Below are positions 1 through 14,972 of a stretch of DNA of 64,000 bases, in pieces. The position numbers and the translations under genes are program-made. The DNA is taken from NCBI GenBank assembly GCA_038087015.1, contig JASBNA010000006.1, forward strand, positions 496,001-560,000. The letters run 5' to 3'. This DNA is from Cerrena zonata. Taxonomy: Eukaryota > Basidiomycota > Agaricomycetes > Polyporales > Cerrenaceae. The notes beneath the pieces are model-generated. The model made no database searches. It was not told the origin of the DNA and saw only the letters and a program-made list of their open reading frames with translations. How positions within the stretch are numbered: position 1 is the stretch's first letter; every line of letters begins with the position of its first letter.

Positions 1-324
1 TGGACTTACTCTACACTCCCAGCACTATTCGAATAATGACTTCGGAAATTGCCTAGATCCATGTTAATTTCTTCATCGGACACTTGGAAACCCTATTCGA
101 TCGCCAGAGATCAATAACCACAGAATTGGGACCGGAGTTTAGTGCTCCTGACCCTGTCTTTTACAAGTTCGTGAATAGTCCTGTTGACCTTCCAAAGCTT
201 TGCCGATTCGTCGCCGTCAGACATGATGAACTCGTGAAGGTTGTGTTGGATGATCGAAGTGCGATGTCAAAATGTCTTGAAATTGGGCGCCTATCCACAC
301 TTCGCACTTCTTTCCAGTTCACTC
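1..324. other. Upstream flank of SWD2
   Basis: No gene is supported here. Short reading frames occur but show no recognisable family and overlap the SWD2 first exon. The stretch probably holds the SWD2 promoter and 5' leader, but I see no clear TATA box. Confidence 0.4.
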
Positions 325-1717
325 ATGGCACCGACCGCAAGTACAAGCACTCACGATGCAGGAGCACCCTCCACACTGTCTCTGACACCTCAAATCATGG
401 TAACTACCGCTGATAACTCATTAATCATCTATATGGATCTGAAAGTCTATTAGGGGAAGTTCAAACCCGCAAAGATATTCAAAACTGCTGTCGAACCGAC
501 GCCACCACCATCTCCTGGACCTCATGCTGCGCGGAGTCAAAATCAAGGTCCTAGACATATCAGCGGAATCAGCTTCGATGACAGAGGGGACCAGGTGGTG
601 ACTGCCTCGGAGGATGAGACATTCCGACTTTACAGTTGTAAGAGCGGCAAGCGAGTTCTCCTTGAACTAGTCCCGGGTGCATTAGAACTAACCTAATCTC
701 TATAGACATCTGAAGACTCTATACTCGAAGAAATACGGCGTTGATCTACCCCGCTTTACACACAAGAACACTACGATTCTCCATGCATCAACGAAGGAGG
801 ACGATACCATTCGATACCACTCATTACATGACAATAAATACTTGCAGTATTTCAAGGGTCATAAAGACAAGGTGGTGTCGATGGAAGTTTCCCCAGTCGA
901 TGATGGATTCATGTCAGGTTCGATGGACAAGACTGTACGCTTGTGGGATCTACGGACACCATATTGCCGAGGACTTCTCACTGTCCCGTCTACACCTATT
1001 GTAGCGTATGATGCTACCGGGCTTGTGTTTGCCGTGGCAGTCAATCACTATTCCCGGATACTGCTCTATGATCACGCCAATTTCGACAAGGCACCCTTCC
1101 TCGCAATCACGCTTGACGACCCCACTCTTGCCCAGATCACTTACCCTCCACGAATCCCGTACATGACGTCTCTTCATTTCTCTTCAAGCGGCAAATACCT
1201 CCTGGTTGGATGTTCTGGGAACGCGCATTACATCCTTGACGCGTTTGAAGGACACTTGCTCGCCAAACTAGAAGGTCATACTGGTCTCGAGCGTCGAGGG
1301 ATGAGCAACCATCCCCCAGGTATTGAACCTGTTCGAGGGTGCAGTGGAGAAGAAGTTTCCTGGACACCAGATAGCAAGTTCATCGTTAGTGGAAGTCTAG
1401 ATGGCAAGATCTTCATCTGGGATGTGCGAGAACTCCCTGTTATCCAGGGTCCGATTAACACGAAGGCTACGCCGGCGCGTTTGAAACCTATGACGGTTCT
1501 TGAAGGACACCCTGGACCTTCACGTTGTGTCGGATTTAACCCAAGAATGGCTATGATGTGCTCAGGAGGCACTGAACTGGTACGCGTCGAATTTCTTATT
1601 TTTTTCTTCTCCGTACTGATGACAATCTGTGTCTAGGCGTTCTGGCTTCCCGACCAGGCTGGAGATCCTGAGGAGATTGCGAAAGAATTATTGAAAAAGA
1701 AGTCTTTGCCTGCTTGA
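325..1717 (+). CDS. SWD2: WD40-repeat protein Swd2/WDR82, COMPASS and termination-complex subunit
   Basis: WD40 beta-propeller subunit of the Set1/COMPASS histone H3K4 methyltransferase; in yeast the same protein also serves the cleavage and polyadenylation factor. Four exons are inferred: 325-399, 454-654, 716-1579 and 1637-1717, giving 1221 nt or 406 aa. Family-typical stretches are KRTLYSKKYGVDL, DDTIRYHSLHDNKYLQYF, GHKDKVV and SMDKTVRLWDLR, which match the WDR82 pattern closely. A later blade carries SGSLDGKIFIWDVR. The C-terminus ends in a lysine-rich helix. The start at 325 is chosen because it is in frame across a 54 bp intron to the conserved GKFKPAKIF segment; an ATG at 397 is the alternative. 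A proline-rich insert lies between residues 35 and 50. The family call is secure; the exact N-terminus is less so. Confidence 0.88.
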
Positions 1718-1973
1718 TATAGTTCCTCACTTGCTGTACATACGCTCTCGCTATTTATCGAGTTGTATTATTTACACTACATATTCTGCCCATGTCGAAA
1801 TTCGAACATACGCGAAACGCGGTCTGCAGCCACGATCACAGGGGTATGCTTTAGCGCCCATGAGAAGGCGGGACGTGGCATGAGATGACGAGCAGAGCAA
1901 ACAGCCTACTCCTCACAACTCAACCACTACTTTTCTATTTCTCTTTCGGTCATCGGTCGTCGGTTTTCCAATA

Positions 1974-3194
1974 ATGCGTGTCCAGTCATTCCTTGGCTAT
2001 CTTACTGCCTTGGTTGCATTCTTGCAACTTACGGCTGCTGGTGAGTGTCTCTATGTTTAGCATTTCGTGCTAAAGCGGTAGGAGAGTTACTGACTTAGTA
2101 CTTTTTGGTGTGCGGTTGTGACGCTTAGCCCCTCTTGAAGATTCTACTGAACCTGAGATTCTTGCGACTGCAAGCTTCCCCGAGACCAACGCTTTCGGTC
2201 GTAAGTGTGTAGTTCTGCGATGGAGGAAGTTATGACTGAAGAGCGTGCCTTTACAGATGTTGTCAACGGCGAAGCTAACAGGGTTTGGGTGTCCATTGAG
2301 AACAAGTCCAATCGCAATGTCACCCTGCAGGCCATCGCTGGTTCCTTCCACGACACAGAGTCAAACAAAGTTGTCAAGAATGTACGTTCCCCTCGGGCTG
2401 TACATCTCTGCACTTACCTACTCACGCGACTGGACCTTTGGTAGACCACCGCGTTATCTTACAGCTTGCCTCTGTTGGAAGGTGCCAAGTTGAAGCTCCC
2501 TTACCAGTTCTACAGCGAGTAAGTGGTCGTATGTTAAGATTCTTCATGGCTGTTCTGATCCGTATTTCCGTTTAGATTCAAGGTATGCAAATACATGCAT
2601 TGGTTTATTAAACTGGAAGGATGCGGTGTCTGACCTTTCCATTTAGCCTGGTGACATCCGTCTCAATCTTTGGGTCGAGCACACCGTTGATGTAAATGCT
2701 ATTCTTGGGTTTCTACTGGATAGGTATTAATTCCACGGTTTCTTGTTACAGGATCAGAAATATCGTGTTCCCGCATACGATTCCATCGTTACCATTGTGG
2801 AGCCTGAGGCTTCCTGGTTTGACCCCAAGCTGTACGTCTATATTTACATTTTCTACTGTATTTTCTTTGTTCTCACAAACGAATCCTTAATTATTTTTAC
2901 AGCTGGATTACTTACCTCATCGTCCTCGGTTTCTTCGGCGGTATCGGTTACTACGCCTACCTCACTTTTGTTCCTCAACCCAAGAAACGCAAGACTGTCG
3001 CTCCCGTTAGCGCTCCTGTTGGAACTGTTACTGCTACTGGTGCTGGTGGATATCAAGAGGAATGGATTCCTGAGCACCACCTTAAGAAGCCTAAGCAGAG
3101 GAAATCCACCAAGGGTGTTGCCACTAGCGGTGACGAGACTAGCGGAACTGAGCTCAGTGGTACCGAGGGAAGGAAACGCAAGGGCAAGAAGTAA
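1974..3194 (+). CDS. Translocon-associated protein alpha subunit (TRAP-alpha/SSR1, Irc22-like)
   Basis: Single-pass ER membrane protein associated with the Sec61 translocon. Eight exons are inferred: 1974-2040, 2129-2200, 2257-2381, 2445-2518, 2576-2582, 2647-2691, 2752-2831 and 2903-3194. They sum to 762 nt, 253 aa, in one frame. The N-terminus is a signal peptide (MRVQSFLGYLTALVAFLQL). The lumenal domain has the family pattern of an immunoglobulin-like fold, including NRNVTLQAIAGSF and QFYSEFKPGDIRLNLWVEH. A transmembrane segment follows (ITYLIVLGFFGGIGYYAYL), then a basic cytosolic tail ending RKRKGKK. Exon 5 is only 7 nt long; it is needed to keep the conserved SEFKPGD motif in frame. The gene lies about 255 bp downstream of SWD2 on the same strand. 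Confidence 0.85.
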
Positions 3195-3470
3195 ACTCTT
3201 CCATAAGCTCTGTATTTGAATGCAGCGTGATGGAGGGAGATAAAAGTACTGTTCGTTATTGTTCGTCGTTAGCTTTAAGTATTATCACTTTGACTCGCTC
3301 GCTATTGTCGGATGTAATGCGATATACTTTCATTTTCGGTTCGAATAGGGTTTGAATGTGGAGCGGCTCCCGAAGTCTTGTACGTTTGAGTTTGGCGTAA
3401 ACCCGCAGCAGCACACAGTCAATTGTTTGCGACGTCAAAGAGAAATAGTTGGCAAAGAAGGCTGATGTAT

Positions 3471-3815
3471 CTACACGTCAATCTGTTTATAGCCCTTCAC
3501 CTAATTTGTAAAGCAACTTAGCCTCGACGGATTCAGAAGACAAAAGTCAAAACGTACTCTGTTGTCCTTGATCATCTCGATGTATCTATCGGCCAGGTGC
3601 TTGCAACTCTCCATATGGTTGACACCTTCCGTACGGTAGCACTTCTGTAGGTTGTCTCGGACAATTCGTGCTTCCATAGTTTTGACCCAGGATTCGCGGA
3701 TGACTTCATCCCGCTCCTTTAGTCTTTCTAAAGCAAATATTAGATAATTGTTAGTCTCTCCGTTAGAAGGAAACATACGCTGGAGCTGAGCTAGCCTGGC
3801 TTCATCTACCGCCAT
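3471..3815 (-). CDS. Mitochondrial complex I small subunit (NDUFB10 / fungal 12 kDa type)
   Basis: Accessory subunit of NADH:ubiquinone oxidoreductase at the inner mitochondrial membrane. Three exons on the minus strand (3815-3779, 3727-3558, 3500-3471) give 237 nt, 78 aa. The recognisable core is RDNLQKCYRTEGVNHMESC followed by KHLADRYIEMIKDNRVKGY. The two cysteines nine residues or more apart resemble the twin-cysteine arrangement of NDUFB10-type subunits. Splicing is supported because the last exon restores the family-typical VKGYK end; without it the frame runs into unrelated residues. The start ATG is preceded by a CACGTG box 63-68 bp upstream. It is convergent with TRAP-alpha. The length is somewhat short for the family. 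Confidence 0.72.
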
Positions 3816-4848
3816 GGTGGAAATATGGATGGAAAGTGCTGGACTGAGGCGCCCAACATGGTTGTGACGCTCAGTACACGTGAGATGGTTCCTTTTTTGG
3901 TCTGGCCAATAATTCCGAAGAGTTTATAACGCAGCTGACCACCGTGCCTTCTTTTCCAGAATCATGAGGAACAGACTTTCCGGTTAACTCGAGACACCAG
4001 CGCAAACCATGTTATTAATATCGCTCACATTAGCGTCAATGCTCAGCCCCAACCTCAGCTGAGATTTACCCCGGACTGTTCACTGTTCTCACATACCTCT
4101 ACTATCATACCCGGTGAGTTTGAACGCTCCCCACTGGTACGCCTCGGGTTCTATCCAAACTCAATATTTTTTCACCATTCTTTCACTGTTGTATAGCTGT
4201 TCGTCTTGGCAATAAGTCCCAAAAGTCTTCCGAAAAAAAGGAAGGGAACTGAATGCCTCGGCACGATTTTGATGTGGAGGGCTCGAAAGTGGCAGAGTTT
4301 GAACGCGAGGTCACAAATCAGTCACGTCGGCATCTATCGGCATGCACCTTTGTTAAGCATAACTTGGCGAGTTTGACAAGAGCGTGTGAACGCAATTGTA
4401 GTAGCTCATGTCACATTTGCATGAACACTCGGAAGATAAGTTAACTCTACTCTGACATCTACTGTAATCGTAGAATCAGACTACTAGAGTATCCTATAAA
4501 TATATATTTCTATCTTATCTGCCAATTTGAGGAGGATCCGTCGAGGCATTCGCCAGCGATCTACTAAGATCTGCTTGAAGATGAGGCTGCACATCAGCAT
4601 ATTGTCCTCTGGCACATGCAATTCTGGACGGTTTCGTCTGAAAATTGGAAGAATGCGTGTTGTAGTATATAGCTACAATATCCTACCATATTGGATTTTA
4701 ATTCTGAGTGGAAAGTGCCTAACCCATAGAGTTTGACAAAATGGCGTCTGTCAAACTCACCAGGTATGATAGTAATTTGAAGTTGAGGTGTTAAGAAGAA
4801 CATAGCTTCGGTCATCAGTCATCTTTACTAAGTTGATATCGTACCACC
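3816..4848. other. Intergenic region between the complex I subunit and the enoyl-CoA hydratase
   Basis: About 1 kb between divergent genes. A 63-codon frame at 4253-4444 has no recognisable content and I do not call it. A CACGTG E-box-like site is at 3878-3883. An AT-rich run around 4495-4512 contains a TATAAATATATA stretch, but it is 340 bp from the hydratase start and its role is unclear. Confidence 0.4.
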
Positions 4849-6076
4849 ATGTCTGCCTATCCTATACGCTTACCTACTGCGAATCCCATCGTCACTGTAA
4901 CTCGACGTATGCATTGCTTCCATTTTGAATTCCTCTCATAGCTTCGTGACTAACAATCAGCCGTTTTCAGCATTTCCCAACACCTGGGTCATCGAATTAC
5001 ACAATGGTGCTGACAGCAGGTTGTCCACAGCACTCATCAGTGAAGGACTCCTGCCTGCTCTCGACATAGTTGAGCGCGACTGGCGTAATGTCTGGCGTGC
5101 AGCTCGAGCAGCTAAAGACAAAACTGGAGGCAGGGGTGCGCTCATTCTCGTCGGGAACAGAAGCCAGGACAAATTCTTCAGTAACGGTATGTCATCGTAC
5201 ATTGCTTTGCGGTGTATTTCAAGACTCATGTCATATGGCATACCTCCCTTTTATAGGCCTGGACTACGATAACTTGACGAAGGACCCGCATTATTCCGTG
5301 AATTTCTTTCCTCGTGAGTTCATGATTGTAGTTAACCTGGTATGATGCCCGACTTATTCCGTCAACGGCATCAAGATGTGTATAATCCCCTCATGCGTCG
5401 GCTTATTTCGTTCCCAAGTGAGTCGAGGAATTCCATAGCAATTGCCTTCAGCATGACTGAACAGGACGGTACCCCACATCACCGGTAGTCCCCACCGTTG
5501 CTGCTATCAATGGACACTGCTTTGCTGGTGGGATGATGCTTTCGTTGTGTTGTGACTACCGCGTTATTACAGATGGTAACAAGCGGAACGTATGGATGTG
5601 TATGAACGAGGTGAGGGGGTTGCAATACCCCAAGTTAAATATAAACATACCTTACATTTTCCGCAACAGATTCACCTCGGCGCCGGATTCCCGCAGTCGT
5701 TCACGGCCCTGATCCGTGCAAAGATACCCGATGCTCGCACTCATCGTAAGGTAGTGCTTGAGGGACATCGATTCACACCGTCCGAAGCCCTGGCGGCAGG
5801 TCTAGTTGACCATATCGTAGCTGGCAACACAGAGGCGGTTATTGCGAAAGCGCAGCAAGTGGCTGATGCAGTCAGTCCGTTGTGTATTCCGGGATCATGG
5901 GGTATTTCCAAGGTAAGCAAAAATCTCACTGTTTCTTGGGATATTGTCGAGAGGCATGCTGATGTTCACTTTGGGCACAGCGCGAGTTGTACCGTGATGT
6001 GATGGAAGCATCTCATAGGGATACGGTAATTGCTAACGTAGGTGCCGACGACGCTGTAGCGAAAGCAAAATTATGA
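4849..6076 (+). CDS. Enoyl-CoA hydratase/isomerase, probably peroxisomal (PTS1 AKL)
   Basis: Crotonase-fold enzyme of fatty acid beta-oxidation, hydratase or delta3,delta2-enoyl-CoA isomerase. Seven exons (4849-4906, 4971-5186, 5257-5313, 5376-5417, 5489-5610, 5670-5912, 5981-6076) sum to 834 nt, 277 aa, all in phase. Conserved blocks are PTVAAINGHCFAGGMMLSL (oxyanion-hole and CoA-binding region), CDYRV, and NEIHLGAGFP. The helix-rich C-terminal part contains EALAAGLVDHIV. The last three residues are AKL, a good peroxisomal targeting signal type 1, so the enzyme is likely imported into peroxisomes (inference). Hydratase versus isomerase cannot be settled by eye. Confidence 0.85.
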
Positions 6077-6647
6077 GCTCGTAGTTTTATTCGGCGAATT
6101 AATTGATTAACCTTCGGGGGCCTGTACATCACATGATCAAGGACTAACATTCGAACTGGCGAGACCGAGATGAGGCCCGTAAGTGACCTGCCAAGTGAGG
6201 TGTTTCCTCCTCCGAGTTGTCGTACAATCTGCCGAATGTGGCTCGGATACTCCGTTTCTGGTGGAAAGTTTGTCCATTGTGCATGGTTACCCACGTAGGG
6301 GGTTGCTATACCAAGCCCCAGAGACGCCCGTTAACCCACTACAATGCTAGGCGGCTATTGATGATGGTTTATTGGCAGCTTGATTTGGCGAAGAACAAAA
6401 CAGCGTCCTGCACTTGGAGTTATATAAGGCTTTCGGCCTCCATGTCGCCTGTTTACCTTTCCCCCTCCCTCCCTCTTCCACTCCTCCTTCTTTCAGGGCA
6501 GTGCCTTCCGTTCAGCACCTTCTCTCACTTGGAGCTGGCCCTTCCTCTCATTCTTCTCATCCAGTATTAGTCTTTCTATAGTCTAGTAGCTCCTCGTTCT
6601 CTCAGCTTTATATCGCATTTCATCGCTAGAAGCAGGCCTTATTCACC
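6077..6647. promoter_or_regulatory. Promoter region of the aspartic protease gene
   Basis: A TATATAAG box sits at about 6421-6428. It is followed by a CT-rich tract (about 6459-6490) and further pyrimidine-rich sequence down to the ATG at 6648. This layout is usual for strongly expressed fungal genes. A 117-codon frame overlaps the tract and looks like low-complexity chance coding. Confidence 0.5.
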
Positions 6648-8625
6648 ATGCAACTCGGATTCTCTTTCTCGTTGCTCCTTGCAACTCTTGTACTTGCTAT
6701 GTCCTCCGTTGTCGAGGCTGCACCTACCGTCAAGCGTTCTTCCGGTATGATCACGCTCCCCTTGAAGCGTATTGCCCAGAACCGCGATGATGTTCATCCC
6801 CTTGTGGTGAGTAGCGCACATGTTGTTTCTTGTGCGCCTCAGGCTGATCACGTTGGTTCCGTGCAGTTGCTCCAACAACACATCAACCGTGGCCTTAAGC
6901 GTGGTGCTCGTATGGCCGGCCGCGAGGCCCCCAGTGATCTCGAATTGAGGGAGAACTTGCACAAGCGCATGTTCATCCCCCGCAGCTGGCAGGAGACCCA
7001 ACCTTGGCAAGCGTTACAACCGAAGTGGCGTTAGTCGTATTACCGAGGACCTGACCACTCAGACCTTGACAAAGGCTAACGTTGCTGCCACTAAAGGCCG
7101 CAAAGGCAAAAAGGGCAAGGCTGCCTGCTGCTGCCTGCGGCCGCGGCCGGAGCTGCAGGTGCTGGAGCTGCCGCTGCGTAAGTGACATTCGAAGACTTCA
7201 TCGTTCTATGCGCTGATTAAACGATTCTTGCTGTTGATAACAATAGCACTGGTAACGCTACCGCTACTGCTACCGGAAACACCAACACCGGGGCTGGTTT
7301 CGACCAAACCGATTTGGCTGCTGCTATCAAGGGTGGTCTCACCGCCGCCGGCAAGCCTACTGGTGACAACTCTCTTGGTCTTGATATCGAGTATGTTCTC
7401 AACAATTTGACATCGTTTAAACTTACTGATTTCGCGTGATGTGATTAGGGCCAACGATGTTGGTTACATTGCCACTGTGCAAATGGGAACCCCCCCTCGC
7501 GATTTCAAACTCCTCATGGATTCCGGCTCTGCCGATCTCTGGGTTGGTGGCGAAGCATGTCAATCGCAAGACGGTGGTGACTGTGTAAGTTTTAGACTGC
7601 GGGATCCTTTCGGACGGGCTTGTTCTAAGATTAGCATGCTAATATTGGATACACAATAGGGTAACCACGTCTTCCTCGGCGCTCAAAGCTCTTCCAGCTT
7701 TGTCGACACCAAACAACAATTCCAGGTTACATATGGCTCTGGAGCTGTTGCTGGTGATATTGTGACAGATGACATTACTGTTGCTGGTCTTACGCTCGCT
7801 AAGCACACCTTCGGTGTTGCCGCTGTCGAGTCCTGTCCAGTTCTCCAGTGACAGCACAGACTTCGATGGTTTGATGGGTCTTGCTCAATCTGTGAGTAGT
7901 TACCTCCTATTCGCCACCTTAACGTATTGATACTAACCTTGGTGTTCTCGTAGACTCTCTCACAACAACAAACTCTCACTCCCGTTGAGGCCCTCGCCAA
8001 GAATGGCCTCATCACCGACGCTATCACTTCGTACAAGATTTCGCGTCTCTCCGATGGCAAGAACGATGGTGAGATCACTTTCGGTGGTCTCGATACAACC
8101 AAGTTCGACGCCAAAACCCTCGTCACCTTCAACAACGTCAACACAGGACGGTTTCTGGGAAGGTGCCATGTCCGTTACTGTCGATGGTCAAGCTGTTGGT
8201 CTCAATGGCCGCACTGCCATCCTCGACACCGGAACCACTCTCGTCATTGCTCCCCCCGCTGATGCTGCTGCTGTCCACGCTGCTATCCCCGGAGCCAAGT
8301 CTGATGGTCAAGGAGGCTTCACTGTTCCTTGCACCACTACCGCTTCAGTTGCTCTCACCTTCTCTGGCCAGACTTTCGATATCAACCCTCAAGATCTTCT
8401 CTTCGCTCCTGTCGATGTCAACGATCTCCAGGGTGACTGTATCTCTGGTATCTCCTCTGGCCAAATTGGCGGTGCTCAACAGTGGCTCGTACGTAGTTTA
8501 TCATTCTGTTTTCCGATTAATCGCTCATTTGTTATTTGCAATAGGTCGGTGATGTCTTCCTCAAGAATGCTTACTTCTCACATGACGTGACAAAGAACTC
8601 CATCTCGCTCGCCAAGCTCGTTTGA
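6648..8625 (+). CDS. Secreted A1-family aspartic protease (polyporopepsin-like), frame interrupted
   Basis: Pepsin-family endopeptidase with a signal peptide (MQLGFSFSLLLATLVLAMSS) and a basic propeptide. The mature domain starts near 7450. First active site is LLMDSGSADLWVGG (7516-7557); the flap tyrosine lies in VTYGSGAVAGD; second active site is AILDTGTTLVIAP (8217-8255). A cysteine pair (VPC...GDC) closes the C-terminal lobe. Introns include 6807-6866, about 7179-7247, about 7391-7449, 7585-7660, 7890-7953 and about 8490-8545. The frame is broken by single-base changes at about 6975-7005, 7125-7140, 7832-7840 and 8143-8150. Most lie in short homopolymers or GC repeats. The domains on both sides are perfectly family-like, so this is either a very young pseudogene or a sequence with base-call errors. 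The stop is at 8623-8625. Confidence 0.8.
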
Positions 8626-9538
8626 GTTCCCTAAGCAAAGTACAAGTACAACGTATCCTTATTCGTATTGCATGGTAAACATATGGCCGTCCGGAACGTA
8701 CCGCTCATATATAGATTAGGATGAGGAGACCAAAGAGGACAGCGTCCCTTTAGCCTCTCTTTATTTTCAACCTTTTTTCAATTCTCCTGCATGGTATTCA
8801 TTCTTTTGTTCCTTGAACTGACTCACGCATCAGGTTGTTCTCACTCGCTATTGCATAGCTCTCTGCACGGTTTTCATTATTTGTTGCTGGCTGGTTTCTT
8901 TTGTATTCTTAGGTTATCTTGCACGCAATCAAAGCACTTTTGGGAGGAAAAGTCATTATCCATATATCCTTTGGTGTGAAATGTGTGATCCTTGAAAGTG
9001 AAGGCGAAGCTTAGTGATTCTGAAACCGATGTGCGGCTCGAAGTACGATGAACACCAATAAACGTCCCGCGAATGGGTCATTTCCATAAGTCTCCGTGGA
9101 GGGATGGATAGTTGATACATTTCCATGTTCTTGCCAGTAAAATGAACGATTACATCCCTGGGGTTGAACAGACGTTTCTCCCAGTAAATGTTCCTACTAG
9201 TGTGGTCCGAATGAGTTATTTATCATGGAATGTATGATAGGATACACATATGTACCTAACAAAAAGCGGCTATACTGCCTGAGAGAGGTAGAGAAAACTG
9301 TACAACATGGAATAGTTACCTATAAAACATGTAACAATGCGGACAAGGAGATAAACGGAAAATGAAAGCAAAGAGAGGGGGAAGGAATTATACTTCATGA
9401 ATAGTTTAACCCTACTACCGCGATAGCATACAAACTTACAACCTGCAAAATTTACAATTGGTGTAATTCGATCTAAAGAATGCTCTTGAACCGTAATCAG
9501 AAAAAAAATGGGACACTGTCAGGGAGGAATAAACGATA
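8626..9538. other. Convergent intergenic region
   Basis: About 900 bp between the ends of two convergent genes. It is AT-rich towards the right and probably holds 3' untranslated regions and polyadenylation sites. A 62-codon frame at 8791-8979 is not convincing. Confidence 0.4.
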
Positions 9539-13934
<4,396 letters not shown>

Positions 13935-14972
13935 GACTCTGCAGTCGCCTCTGAGGTAGGTTGGGGAGCCTTCTGGCAGGGGTTCGAGGACGGTCTGGAC
14001 GGAAATGAGTGCTCTCTCGTCGACGGCGACAGCGACCACAGTCAGTAGACCCAATGAAGTAAAGTAAAACCTTATCAAAATGGGAAATTATTGCATAATC
14101 TCTCATAGGCGCGAGTCCCATGCATGATCTGGAAGTGCCCAATGGTCGAGCTTCAGAACTTACGCCGAGCCACGGCTTCGCAGACTGATATCTTAAGCGT
14201 GAAAATATGAATTCCTACTGCAAAGATGGGGTGGAAATGAGGCTCAAGCCAGTGCAAATGAAGAGCATCTTTGCATAGGAGATTGATGCAAGCGCCGACC
14301 CGGTCTGTTAGAGTAGGAATGATATCCGAGAAACCCTTACTCATTGTCCATTGTTCCTGACCTCTTGCACTGTGTACATCGAGATGACAAGCAGAAAGAC
14401 ACGTTAAAATGGTACTTTTGCGCGCAGATGAGTGCCCCCCGGCTGTTGAAGGTCGAACATGCAGGGAAATCGATCACACAGCCTGTAGCCCCACTCTGGG
14501 CGGAGGACCGGGAAGAAAACTGAGCGACTACCCTGACCATTGCTTACTGGTGTTTTGCCGGTGATGCTGGGGCTGAAAAGCAACTGCTGGCGGTCGCTGC
14601 CGGCCGTGCAAGTCTCTGTGTGACTGTGTCCGAATTCGTGGCAGTGGCCAACCAGCATGACGCGTGAGAGCAAGAAACCTCTGCCAATGTTGGCTTTTGG
14701 TGGCAAAATTTGTATATTTCGTGAGCATCCTGGTACGGGGGATGCTGGGTGAAAAACACACGGAGAATATAGTGTACAATGGAGGAAAAGAGCGGTAGAT
14801 AGAGGGGGAGAAAGTGGCTTGAGGCCGTAATAGTGCCGTGTTCCCGGCCAAACAAATAAGGGTCCGTAGGCAGCGTCTCCCTTCCTCTCTCTCAACACTC
14901 GTTCTGGTGTCGTTCTGGCCGATAATCCTCGCTTTCTTCGCTACCACCACCACGTCGACTACTACTCAGACG
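13935..14972. other. Shared upstream region of two divergent genes
   Basis: About 1 kb between the MYST acetyltransferase and the LAMMER kinase, which are transcribed away from each other. Frames at 13891-14142 and 14404-14953 (minus) overlap heavily in all phases and show no recognised family. The right end is pyrimidine-rich on the plus strand, consistent with the kinase core promoter. Confidence 0.4.

Noticed and set aside
4253..4444. Small Cys-containing frame that could be a secreted peptide
   Set aside because: No signal peptide, no intron signals and no support beyond an ATG.
14404..14953. Three overlapping minus-strand frames of 103-164 codons
   Set aside because: They overlap in every phase, include repeated low-complexity text and lie in the divergent promoter region.
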